A DNA stretch of 36,735 nt from Candidatus Methylomirabilota bacterium (GTDB lineage: Bacteria > Methylomirabilota > Methylomirabilia > Rokubacteriales > DASRDR01): the NCBI GenBank assembly GCA_036005065.1, contig DASYQW010000350.1, forward strand, positions 1 through 36,735, in the 5' to 3' direction. Numbering within the stretch: position 1 is the stretch's first letter; each line of letters begins with the position of its first letter. A model generated the notes under the pieces. That model was not told the origin of the DNA. It saw only the letters and a list, made by a program, of their open reading frames with translations, and made no database searches. A program made the position numbers and the translations under genes. Below are positions 24,348 through 32,008 of this stretch, piece by piece.

Positions 24348-25214
24348 ATGACCCCCGCGGCGCTGGCGCTCGTGATCGGCGCCGCCTGTCTCCACTCGCT
24401 GTGGAATGCCCTGGCCAAGCGCGCCGGCGCGCCGCTGCTGTTTCTGTGGTCGTCGCTGTCGGCCGCCTCCGTCCTCCTCTCGCCGGTCGCGCTCTGGCTG
24501 CTGGGGCGCGACGGGGTGCCGAGCGCGGCTATTCCGTTCCTCGCTGCCACCACGCTGCTCCATGTCGTCTACTTCTACGCGCTGGGGCGCTCCTACCGGT
24601 TCGGCGAGTTCTCGCGAGTGTATCCGATCGCGCGCGGGCTTGGCGTGGCGCTGGTCCCTGTCATCGCGCTGGTGGTCTTCGACGAGCGTCTCTCCGTCCT
24701 CGGCGTGACCGGAATCGGCCTGGTCGTCGCCGGGATCGTGGGCATTCAGCAGCTGCCGGGTGCGTCGGTGTCGGGGGCGGCGCGCCCCCTCCGGCTCGGA
24801 CCCGGCACGGCGTGGGCCATGCTGACGGGGCTGACGATCGCGGCCTACTCCCTCGTGGACAAGGCCGGGGTGGCCCGGCTCCACCCGGTCCCGTACATCA
24901 CCCTGTTGGGATTCGGGACGAGCGCGCTCCTGGCCCCGGTGGCGCTGCGCGACCGGGCGGCGCTCCGCCGCGAGTGGGCGCTCAACTGGCGGCAGCTCGT
25001 GGCCGCCTCCGCCATGAACCTCACGGCATATCTTCTCGTCCTCTTCGCGTTCCGCCTCGCCAAGGTGAGCTATGTCGTGGCCGGGCGTGAGCTCTCCATC
25101 GTGCTGTCGGCGTTCATCGGCAGCATCTGGTTCGGCGAGGGACGGCTCGGCCCGCGGCTGGCCGGCGCCGGTCTCGTGCTGGCGGGCGTCGTCTGCGTCG
25201 CCCTCGCCCGGTGA
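24348..25214 (+). CDS. EamA/DMT-family membrane transporter
   Basis: The product is 288 residues with about ten hydrophobic helices in two repeats. The first repeat opens LHSLWNALAKRAG, common in this family, and the second ends with a highly hydrophobic LAGAGLVLAGVVCVALA. Members export or import amino acids and other small metabolites. The substrate is not predictable. The ATG directly abuts the TPP enzyme's stop, so translation is probably coupled and the transporter belongs to the same unit. Confidence 0.88.
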   Translation: MTPAALALVIGAACLHSLWNALAKRAGAPLLFLWSSLSAASVLLSPVALWLLGRDGVPSAAIPFLAATTLLHVVYFYALGRSYRFGEFSRVYPIARGLGVALVPVIALVVFDERLSVLGVTGIGLVVAGIVGIQQLPGASVSGAARPLRLGPGTAWAMLTGLTIAAYSLVDKAGVARLHPVPYITLLGFGTSALLAPVALRDRAALRREWALNWRQLVAASAMNLTAYLLVLFAFRLAKVSYVVAGRELSIVLSAFIGSIWFGEGRLGPRLAGAGLVLAGVVCVALAR

Positions 25215-25301
25215 TGCGGAGAGTGCCCTCGGAGGCGCCGCGAAATGGCGCCGAAGTGACCAACCGCGCGGCCCAGGCGAGAGGGCGCCCGGTCGGCCGG
25301 C

Positions 25302-25326
25302 GGTCGGCACCGCCCGTACGCCGACC
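25302..25326. promoter_or_regulatory. inverted repeat upstream of the second sigma-54-type promoter
   Basis: The perfect arms GGTCGGC (25302-25308) and GCCGACC (25320-25326) lie about 96-120 bases before the predicted start at 25422, within the range for an activator-binding site. The core TCGGC/GCCGA is shared with the dyads at 1251-1292, but spacing and flanks differ. Confidence 0.4.
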
Positions 25327-25395
25327 TCCTAAACGGGCTCGCCAGCGTGCGAATCGGCTAACGCACCCGACGACGTAGGCATCTAGATCGGCCCC

Positions 25396-25410
25396 TGGCA
25401 TCCTTCTTGC
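25396..25410 (+). promoter_or_regulatory. sigma-54-type (-24/-12) promoter for the 64-residue membrane protein
   Basis: TGGCATCCTTCTTGC matches TGGCAC-N5-TTGC with one change (C to T in the last base of the first box) and exact spacing. The predicted start is near 25422, giving a leader of about 92 nt. No sigma-70-type boxes were noticed in this 299-base gap. Confidence 0.7.
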
Positions 25411-25513
25411 TAAGCCCCTGGGTGAGTGATTCAGTTCCGCTCACGGGGGTCGCCCGAAGGGGCTCGAGTGACGGCCCCGATCGACCCCGGGGGGAGCGGC
25501 AGGAGGTGGAGCG

Positions 25514-25708
25514 ATGGGCGGTCCCTGGAGAGATCGAGGGTATGACCCACGGAGCTGGCGGCCACCCAGCCCGCGCGTCGAGGCTGCCGCGCCCTTCGAC
25601 GGATCACACTCGACTCGCGATCACCTCACCGCGGTGGTGATCGGCTATATCGCCTCGGTGCTGACCTCGATCGTGATCATGCTGACGTTTCTTCGGAACG
25701 GCTGGTAG
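25514..25708 (+). CDS. 64-residue single-span membrane protein, unknown
   Basis: The ATG follows an excellent AGGAGGTGGAG ribosome binding site. The N-terminal half is polar and rich in Arg, Pro and Ser (GGPWRDRGYDPRSWRPP). The C-terminal half is one hydrophobic helix, VVIGYIASVLTSIVIMLTFL, ending RNGW. This predicts one membrane span near the C-terminus, with little tail beyond it. It is not a signal peptide layout. It stands alone between a sigma-54-type promoter and a hairpin, so it is a self-contained unit. Function unknown; a stress or envelope role would be guesswork. Confidence 0.75.
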   Translation: MGGPWRDRGYDPRSWRPPSPRVEAAAPFDGSHSTRDHLTAVVIGYIASVLTSIVIMLTFLRNGW

Positions 25709-25725
25709 TTCGCCCGTCCAGGCAC

Positions 25726-25756
25726 CGGGCCGGTGGCGATCTCCGTCGCCGGCCCG
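25726..25756. terminator. hairpin after the 64-residue gene
   Basis: CGGGCC with a three-base bulge and GGCGA pair with TCGCC-GGCCCG around a six-base loop. The hairpin begins 18 bases after the stop and ends 40 bases before the next promoter. No T-run follows, so the termination role is inferred from position. Confidence 0.5.
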
Positions 25757-25795
25757 ATACGTGCCTTCTCCCGCGCCGTCGGTCTGACCCTCGCC

Positions 25796-25825
25796 TTGAC
25801 CCCTCTCCGGCCCCGCCGGTAGAAT
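25796..25825 (+). promoter_or_regulatory. sigma-70-type promoter for the FmdB-like gene
   Basis: TTGACC (25796-25801) is followed after 18 bases by TAGAAT (25820-25825). The expected start is near 25832, only about ten bases before the GTG at 25842. Confidence 0.55.
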
Positions 25826-25841
25826 TCGTTCGGAGAGGGTT

Positions 25842-26216
25842 GTGCCGATCTACGAATACCGTTGCGCCGATTGCCGGCGGCAGGTGAGCCTCCTCGTCAT
25901 GCGGATCTCGGATCCGGAGCCGCCGCGCTGTCCCCGGTGCGGGGGCGAGCACCTCACCCGCCTGCTCTCACGCTTCGCCACGATCCGCTCCGAGGACGAC
26001 CGCCTGGAGTCACTCGCCGACCCCGGCGCGCTCGGCGACATCGACGAGAACGACCCGAAGAGCGTGGCGCGCTGGATGAAGAAGATGGGGAGCGAGCTCG
26101 GCGACGACGCTGGAGAAGATTGGGGCGAGATGGTCGACGAGGCCATGGACGAGGAAGCAGAGGGGGGCGGGCCGGGAGACCGGGCGGGGGCGCCGGACTC
26201 TGCGGAAGAGCTCTGA
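25842..26216 (+). CDS. FmdB-family zinc ribbon protein
   Basis: The product is 124 residues. It starts MPIYEYRCADC, with a zinc ribbon formed by Cys8, Cys11, Cys30 and Cys33; the MP(I/T)YEY start and two CxxC knuckles are the mark of the FmdB/CxxC-SSSS family. The rest is acidic and low in structure, ending in a Glu-, Asp- and Gly-rich tail. Family members are small zinc proteins often found near amidase, transport or translation genes; no specific function follows here. The GTG start is supported by the conserved N-terminus and the promoter just upstream. Confidence 0.85.
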   Translation: MPIYEYRCADCRRQVSLLVMRISDPEPPRCPRCGGEHLTRLLSRFATIRSEDDRLESLADPGALGDIDENDPKSVARWMKKMGSELGDDAGEDWGEMVDEAMDEEAEGGGPGDRAGAPDSAEEL

Positions 26217-26357
26217 GCTCGAGCGCGCGGGGGGCCTGTCCCTCGGCGCCGGCGGCGTACCGGCCGGCGACCCCCGACGGCCCGTCGGCGCGGCATCCGA
26301 CGGCGGCGCGTCGTCGTCTAAAGGGCCGGGGAGGGGAATCCTGCGAGGACCGGGGCG

Positions 26358-27350
26358 GTGAGGGTGGAGCGGCTCCCCGACTGGGGGGCGCTCGGGCTGA
26401 GCGAGGCGGTCTGGAACCGTCTCGTGTCCCGATCTCATACCGACGTCCCGTTTCTGACGTGGCAGTTCCAGACCGCCTGGTGGCGGACCTTCCGGGACGG
26501 CGAGCTTCACCTCTACGGCGCCCAGGATGGAGCCGGCGAGTGGGTCGGCGCGCTCCCGCTCTACGCAGGGTCGGGTCCGGCCGGGCCGGTGCTACGCCTC
26601 GTCGGCGGGGTGGAGGTGGCCGACTACCTCGACCTGGTGGCGGTCGCGGGCCACGAGGAGGCGGTCTGGAAGGGCGCACTCGCCGCGCTGGCCGACGTCC
26701 CGTGGCGCGCCCTCGAGCTCCTCCCCCTGCCGGCCGCCTCGCCGACGGTGACCTTGCTTCCCGGGCTCGCGCGGGCCGCGGGTCTCGCGTGTCGCATCGA
26801 GCGCCTGGACCGCTGCCCCGTGATCGAGCTGCCCGACACCTACGACGCCTACCTGGCCCGGCTCTCCGGTAAGGATCGCCACGAGCTCCGACGGAAGCTC
26901 CGTCGCGCCGACGGGGCCCGCCCGCGAGTGGAAGTCGCCCGCACCCCCGCCGGGATGGCGGCCCTCATGGACGGCTTCATCGCGCTCCACCGCAAGTCCA
27001 AAGTGGGCAAGGCGCGCTTCATGGACGAGCGGATGGAAGCCTTCTTCCGCGACGTGGGGACGGCGTTTGCCGCCGCCGGCTGGGCGGCGCTCTGGCTCCT
27101 GTGGCTCGACGACCGTCCGGCGGCCGCGGTCTTCTGCCTCGAGTACGGCCGGACGGTGAGCCTCTACAACTCGGGCTTCGACCCGGCCGCGCGGGTCCTG
27201 TCTCCCGGCGTCGTCCTGATCGCGCGCACGATCGAGGACGCCATCGCGCGCGGCTTCCGCCGCTACGACTTCCTGCGCGGTGAGGAAGCCTACAAGTACG
27301 GCTTCGGCCCCACGCCGACGGACGTGCTGCGGGTCACCCTGGAGCGCTGA
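26358..27350 (+). CDS. FemAB/BioF2-like GNAT acyltransferase
   Basis: The product is 330 residues. The middle and end carry the paired GNAT-fold layout of the BioF2-like (CelD/FemAB) group: a basic KDRHELRRKLRRA helix near 175-187, FIALHRKSKVGKARF, then a strand-rich WLDDRPAAAVFCLEYG and the terminal RYDFLRGEEAYKYGFG. In this group the last motif is typical of enzymes that attach aminoacyl or acyl groups to cell-envelope precursors or exopolysaccharide. The GTG start at 26358 is supported by a GAGGA. The 141-base gap before it holds no further gene. A glycosyltransferase follows nine bases after the stop, so an envelope role is plausible. Confidence 0.8.
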   Translation: MRVERLPDWGALGLSEAVWNRLVSRSHTDVPFLTWQFQTAWWRTFRDGELHLYGAQDGAGEWVGALPLYAGSGPAGPVLRLVGGVEVADYLDLVAVAGHEEAVWKGALAALADVPWRALELLPLPAASPTVTLLPGLARAAGLACRIERLDRCPVIELPDTYDAYLARLSGKDRHELRRKLRRADGARPRVEVARTPAGMAALMDGFIALHRKSKVGKARFMDERMEAFFRDVGTAFAAAGWAALWLLWLDDRPAAAVFCLEYGRTVSLYNSGFDPAARVLSPGVVLIARTIEDAIARGFRRYDFLRGEEAYKYGFGPTPTDVLRVTLER

Positions 27351-27359
27351 CCCGCGCCG

Positions 27360-28628
27360 ATGACGCGGCTCGCCTTCTTCTCCGTCCACACCTGTCCGCT
27401 GGCCGCCCTCGGCGGCAAGGAAACGGGCGGGATGAACGTCTACGTGCGCGAGCTGGCCCGCGAGCTCGGGCGGCTCGGCTTCGGCGTCGACGTCTTCACC
27501 CGGAGCCAGGACGCGGCGATCCCCGAGGTGGTGCCGCTGGGGGAGGGAGCCCGGGTCGTCCACGTCCGGGCTGGCCCGGCCCGGCCGCTCCCCCGCGGCG
27601 CCCTGGTCCCGCATCTCGACGCCTTCGCCGACGAGGTCGAGCGCTTCCGGCGGCGTGAGGGCGTCGAGTACGCGCTCCTCCACAGCCACTACTGGCTCTC
27701 GGGCCTGGTCGCCCTCGGGCTCGGCCGGCGCTGGGGGCGCCCGGTGGTCCACATGTTTCACACGCTGGGCGCCCTCAAGAACTCGGTCGCCCGCGGAGGG
27801 GAGGACCGCGAGCCCGACTCGCGGATCCGGGCGGAGGAGCGGATCGCGTCGACGGCGGATCGCATCGTGGCGGCCAATCTCGTGGAGCGGGCGGACCTGG
27901 CCTGGTACTGCGGGGCCGACGTCACTCGCGTCCGTGTGGTCCCGTGCGGCGTGGACCTGGATCTCTTCCGGCCGTCCTCGGCCGAGGCGGCCCGGGCGCG
28001 CCTCCGGTTGGATGCCGAGCGGGTACTCCTGTTCGTCGGCCGCCTGGCTCCGATCAAGGGTCTCGAAACCCTGCTGCGCGCGCTGGCGGCGGTGAAATCC
28101 AACGGGCTGGGGCGCACCGACCTGCGACTCGTGGTCGTGGGCGGCGACAAGGAAGAGACCTGGAATGGCGGGCCGGCGCGGCTCCGGCGCCTGGCGGATC
28201 AGCTCGGGGTGGGGGCTGCGGTGGACTTCCGCGGCCCGCAGCCCCAGGACATCCTGCCCGACTACTACGCCGCCGCCGACCTCTGCCTGATGCCGTCGCT
28301 CTACGAGTCGTTCGGCATGGTCGCCCTGGAGGCGATGGCATGCGGCGTGCCGGTGGTCGGCTCGCGGGTGGGCGGCCTGACCGTCACCGTCCAGGACGGG
28401 ACGACGGGTCTGCTGGTGCCCGAAGGCGACGTGACGGCGCTGGCCGACGGCATCACCGGCCTGCTGGAGGACGAGGAACGGCGGCGCAAGCTGGGCGCGC
28501 AGGCGGCCGAGTGGGCCCGGGGGTTCGCCTGGCCCTGCATCGCCCGCGCGGTCATCGAGCTCTACGCCGAGCTGGTGCCGGGACTCCTCGGAGCCGCACG
28601 CCGATCGCGCTGCCCGTCCGTCGTCTGA
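27360..28628 (+). CDS. GT4-family glycosyltransferase (MshA/sucrose-phosphate-synthase-like)
   Basis: The product is 422 residues, a GT-B-fold enzyme. The N-terminal acceptor-side motif GGKETGGMNVYVRELA (18-33) and the donor-binding FVGRLAPIKG (225-234) are typical. The catalytic-type E-x7-E is at Glu316 and Glu324 (ESFGMVALE). The group includes sucrose-phosphate synthase, MshA and capsular transferases. The exact donor and acceptor cannot be told. It lies nine bases after the FemAB-like gene and is probably cotranscribed. It ends 24 bases before a convergent gene, and that short gap contains a CCCCCTCCGA fragment like the end of the dispersed repeat. Confidence 0.88.
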   Translation: MTRLAFFSVHTCPLAALGGKETGGMNVYVRELARELGRLGFGVDVFTRSQDAAIPEVVPLGEGARVVHVRAGPARPLPRGALVPHLDAFADEVERFRRREGVEYALLHSHYWLSGLVALGLGRRWGRPVVHMFHTLGALKNSVARGGEDREPDSRIRAEERIASTADRIVAANLVERADLAWYCGADVTRVRVVPCGVDLDLFRPSSAEAARARLRLDAERVLLFVGRLAPIKGLETLLRALAAVKSNGLGRTDLRLVVVGGDKEETWNGGPARLRRLADQLGVGAAVDFRGPQPQDILPDYYAAADLCLMPSLYESFGMVALEAMACGVPVVGSRVGGLTVTVQDGTTGLLVPEGDVTALADGITGLLEDEERRRKLGAQAAEWARGFAWPCIARAVIELYAELVPGLLGAARRSRCPSVV

Positions 28629-28652
28629 GACTACCGAAGCCCCCTCCGAAGA

Positions 28653-30632
28653 TCACAGCCGGCGACCGGCGCGCGTCCCCTCCAGGAGGGCGTCATACAG
28701 CCGGCGCGGGGCGACCGCGTCGCCCACCCGGTGCACCTCGAGCCGGGGCGCCGCCGCCCGGAGATCGTCGTACAGCTCGGCTCGGGACTCGCCCCCCAGG
28801 GCGAGCACGACGAGGTCGGCCGGGATCTCTCGACGCTGACCGGAATAGACGTGCTCGACGCGGAGCGTGTCGGCCCCGAACTCCAGGACGGCGGTGAATG
28901 GCGTCAGGACGACGCCCTTCGTGAAGAGCCGGCGGTACATGACGGGTCTGAGCGTCGGGTCGATGTCCAGCCCGACCATCGTCTCCCCCGTGAGGATCTC
29001 GACCCGACCGCCCGCGTCGACGAGCGCTTCGGCCGCCCCGGGCCCCCGCAGGTGTCCATCGTCATCGATCACGACGCAGCGCTGCCCCGGCCTCACCCGA
29101 ACCTCTCCTCGCAGCACGGCGTCGCAGGTCACCACCTGCGGCCGATCGGCTCCCGGCCAGGGCGCGGCCCGCGGGGTGGCCCCGGTCGCGATCACCACCG
29201 CATCCGGCGGATCCGTGAGGAGCGCGTCCAGCGTCGCTTCGGTCCCGAGGCGCACCTCCACGCCGAGCTTTTCGAGCTGGGCGGCCAGCCAGGCGATCGA
29301 GCGGCCGTACTCCGCGCGGTTGGGCGCCATGGCCGCGACACGGACCTGTCCGCCGAGCGCCTCGGCTCGCTCGACCAGCGTCACCTGGTGTCCCCGCTCG
29401 GCCGCCATCCGGGCCGCTTCCATCCCGGCTGGCCCACCGCCGACGACCAGGATCCGCCGGGCCGCCCGGGCCGGCTGCACGGCAGCCAGCTCGACCTCGT
29501 GTCCGATCAGCGGGTTCTGGACGCAGCGGATCGCCAGTCCCTGGTACAGGCGGCCGATGCAGCCCTCGTTGGCGCCCGTGCAGAGCCGAATGTCGCCTCG
29601 CTGCCCGGCGAAGGTCTTGGTGGGCAAGTCCGGGTCGGCGATCAGGGCCCGGGTCATCCCGACCAGGTCGGCCGTGCCCCGGCGAAGCACCTCTTCCGCC
29701 ATGGCCGGGTCGATGATCCGAGCCGCCACCAGCACGGGAACGTCGACGACCTCCTTGATCGAAGCGGCGTAGTGGTTGAACAGCCCGAGCGGGTAATCCA
29801 GCGACGGGACGGTCTTGGCCTGCAGCTCGGGCGTCTCGCCGGTGGAACCCGAGATGCTGAAGTAATCGATCTTTCGCAAGGCCGCCAGTCGCCCGGCGAT
29901 CTCCTTCATGGCTGGATGGTCGAGGCCGCCCGGGAGAAGCTGATCGGCGGTCATGCGGAAGCCGACGCAGAAGGCGGGCCCGACGCGGTCCCGAACGGCC
30001 GCGACCACCTCCCGCGAGAAGCGCATCCGGTTCTCGAGCGACCCGCCGTACTCGTCGGCCCGCCGGTTGACGTGCGGCGCCCAGAACTGCTCGATGAGGT
30101 GTCCGCCGTACGAGGTGATCTCCACCCCGTCATAGCCGGCCCGCTGGACGCGCTCGGCCGCGGCCGCAAACGCCTCGACGATCTGGTGGATCTCGTGGTG
30201 TTCCAGGACCTTGGGACGCTCCCGGTGGACAGGTTCCGCCACCGCCGAGGGTGCGAGGAGCGGCCGAGCCGAGGTCGATGAGGTGCCCCGCCGTCCCAGG
30301 TGGGTGAGCTGACAGAAGATCTTGGCCCCGTGGCGGTGCACCACCTCGGCCATCGCCGCCAGGTCCGGGATGATCGAATCGTCCCAGTTCGCGACGCCGT
30401 TCCACTCCGCCACCGAGGACGACGGGTGCACCGAGCAGGAGCCGAAGGTGATGATCAACCCGACGCCGCCCCGCGCCTTGCGCTCGTAATAGGCGCGATA
30501 CCGCTCCTTGGGATATCCGCCGACCGCGTAACCGGTGGCGTGGGCGGTGCTGACGATGCGGTTCCGAACGGTCACCCCGTTGAGCGTGATCGGGCTGAAC
30601 AGCCGCGGAAACGACAGACTCGGGACGCTCAT
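28653..30632 (-). CDS. Fe-S flavin oxidoreductase, 2,4-dienoyl-CoA reductase/OYE type
   Basis: The product is 659 residues. An N-terminal old-yellow-enzyme barrel (about 1-340) contains the active-site block YGGHLIEQFWAP (175-186) and RRADEYGGSLENR. Then comes a cysteine segment with Cys351, Cys358 and Cys370, and Ala354 where the four-cysteine [4Fe-4S] pattern would have a second cysteine. From about 393 an FAD-binding Rossmann fold ILVVGGGPAGME is followed by an NAD(P)H-type region, IDDDGHLRGPG. This matches 2,4-dienoyl-CoA reductase and related amine/aromatic oxidoreductases. Substrate unknown. The ATG at 30632 fits the family start, though no good ribosome binding site is visible. It follows the livJ-like gene after a strong hairpin. 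Confidence 0.88.
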   Translation of the reverse strand: MSVPSLSFPRLFSPITLNGVTVRNRIVSTAHATGYAVGGYPKERYRAYYERKARGGVGLIITFGSCSVHPSSSVAEWNGVANWDDSIIPDLAAMAEVVHRHGAKIFCQLTHLGRRGTSSTSARPLLAPSAVAEPVHRERPKVLEHHEIHQIVEAFAAAAERVQRAGYDGVEITSYGGHLIEQFWAPHVNRRADEYGGSLENRMRFSREVVAAVRDRVGPAFCVGFRMTADQLLPGGLDHPAMKEIAGRLAALRKIDYFSISGSTGETPELQAKTVPSLDYPLGLFNHYAASIKEVVDVPVLVAARIIDPAMAEEVLRRGTADLVGMTRALIADPDLPTKTFAGQRGDIRLCTGANEGCIGRLYQGLAIRCVQNPLIGHEVELAAVQPARAARRILVVGGGPAGMEAARMAAERGHQVTLVERAEALGGQVRVAAMAPNRAEYGRSIAWLAAQLEKLGVEVRLGTEATLDALLTDPPDAVVIATGATPRAAPWPGADRPQVVTCDAVLRGEVRVRPGQRCVVIDDDGHLRGPGAAEALVDAGGRVEILTGETMVGLDIDPTLRPVMYRRLFTKGVVLTPFTAVLEFGADTLRVEHVYSGQRREIPADLVVLALGGESRAELYDDLRAAAPRLEVHRVGDAVAPRRLYDALLEGTRAGRRL

Positions 30633-30681
30633 GGCCCGAAGCCAGGCAGCCACATGGCGCAGGGGACCTCGTTCATCGAGC

Positions 30682-30722
30682 CGGGTGACGACGGCGGCGG
30701 CGCCCGCCTCCGCCGTCACCCG
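30682..30722. terminator. strong hairpin after the liv operon
   Basis: CGGGTGA pairs with TCACCCG, then after a three-base bulge CGGCGG pairs with CCGCCG, one mismatch, and GGC with GCC around a four-base loop. It lies 15 bases past the binding-protein stop on the minus strand and before the flavin oxidoreductase start. No T-run is obvious. Confidence 0.55.
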
Positions 30723-30736
30723 ATGGAGCGGATCGG

Positions 30737-31942
30737 CTACTTCTTGCCCGCGTCGTAGATCTCGCCGAAGAGGGCCCAGCGCTCTCCGTCGAACTTGGCC
30801 AGCTGCTCCTGCTCGATCGGATAGAAGTCGGTCGGGCTCGTGTTGATCTTGATACCCGGCAGCAGGAGCGGCAGCGCCAGGTCCTTGATGTTCGCCGCCT
30901 GCTTCATGACGTTCTGGCGCGTCAGATCGGTCCCGCACTGCTTGAGGGTATGGACGAGCGTCTGGGCTACCGTGTAGCCGTAGACGTTGAACGCGTCCTT
31001 GGTGTTTCCCTCCGGATAGTACTTCTGCATGAAGGCCAGCCACTCCTTCATGCCCGCGTCGTCCTTCCACTGCGGGTCGGTGGGGTCCTTGAGATACAGG
31101 GCCGTGACCAGGTCCCGTGACGCCTCGAGACCGGCCGGCTTCAGGACGACGTCGACGGAGGACGAGACGTTGTTGAGGAGATGGAGCGGCTTCCAGCCGA
31201 TGTCGTGAGCCTTCTTGATCGCCTGCACGGCGAACTTGGGGATGGTGACGTTGAAGAAGACGTTGGCCCCACTGTTCTTCAGGTTGACGATCTGCGAGTC
31301 CACCGTGGGGTCCGTCACCTCGTACGTCTGCTCCATCACGATCAACTTCTTCGCGGCTTCGCCGAGTCCGTCCTTGAGGCCCTTCACGTAGTCTTTGCCG
31401 TAGTCGTCGTTCTGGTAGAGGATCCCGACCTTCGGGTCCTTCACGTTCTTCAAGACGTACTGGGCGTAGATCCGCCCCTCGGTCTGATAGGGCGGCTGCC
31501 AGCCCATCGTCCAGGGGAAGTGCTCCGGGTCGCCCCACTTGGTGGCCCCGGTCGCGATGAAGATGTGGGGAACCTTCTGCTGGTTCACGTAGCGGTGGAT
31601 CGCGCTGTTGGTGGGGGTGCCCAGGGTCTGGAAGAGCAGCAGGACCTGGTCCTGCTCCACGAGGCGGCGGACCATCTCGACCGCCTTCGGCGGGCTGTAG
31701 CTGTCGTCGTAGGTGATGTAGGTGATCTTGCGGCCGCTGATCCCGCCCTCGTCGTTGACCTTCTTCAAGTAGGCGCCGATCACCTTCCCGATCGTGCCGT
31801 AAGCCGAGGCGGGGCCGCTGTAGGGGTTGGTGTTGCCGACCTTGATCTCGGCGGGCGCCTGGGCGCCGGCCGGCCCGGCGGCGAGCGCCAGCCCCAGTCC
31901 CAGGGTGACGGCGAGCGCAAGCGCGAAAGGCTTCCGCAACAT
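30737..31942 (-). CDS. livJ: branched-chain amino acid-type ABC substrate-binding protein
   Basis: The product is 401 residues. It has a Sec signal (MLRKPF, hydrophobic core, cleavage near AGAQA, about residue 28) and then the Peripla_BP_6 pattern: VGNTNPYSGPASAYG, GRKITYITYDDSYSPPKAVE, VLLLFQTLGTPTN. The GATGAGGAG just before the ATG at 31942 supports the start. It is the last gene of the livH-livM-livJ run. The ligand could be an amino acid, amide or aromatic acid, as family members are broad. Confidence 0.9.
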   Translation of the reverse strand: MLRKPFALALAVTLGLGLALAAGPAGAQAPAEIKVGNTNPYSGPASAYGTIGKVIGAYLKKVNDEGGISGRKITYITYDDSYSPPKAVEMVRRLVEQDQVLLLFQTLGTPTNSAIHRYVNQQKVPHIFIATGATKWGDPEHFPWTMGWQPPYQTEGRIYAQYVLKNVKDPKVGILYQNDDYGKDYVKGLKDGLGEAAKKLIVMEQTYEVTDPTVDSQIVNLKNSGANVFFNVTIPKFAVQAIKKAHDIGWKPLHLLNNVSSSVDVVLKPAGLEASRDLVTALYLKDPTDPQWKDDAGMKEWLAFMQKYYPEGNTKDAFNVYGYTVAQTLVHTLKQCGTDLTRQNVMKQAANIKDLALPLLLPGIKINTSPTDFYPIEQEQLAKFDGERWALFGEIYDAGKK

Positions 31943-32008
31943 GGTGTCCTCCTCATCAGGGTTGTCGGACGCGGACCGGTGGACGGATCGTCTCACCCCC
32001 TTGAACCG

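Noticed and set aside
25407-25640. 77-residue frame (TTG start) overlapping the 64-residue gene
   Set aside because: It starts inside the -12 box, has no ribosome binding site and a disordered Arg/Pro-rich product; the 64-residue frame has an excellent ribosome binding site and a clean membrane span.
28629-28652. CCCCCTCCGA fragment between convergent genes as a fourth repeat copy
   Set aside because: Only about ten bases match the end of the repeat and no hairpin can form, so it is at best a remnant.
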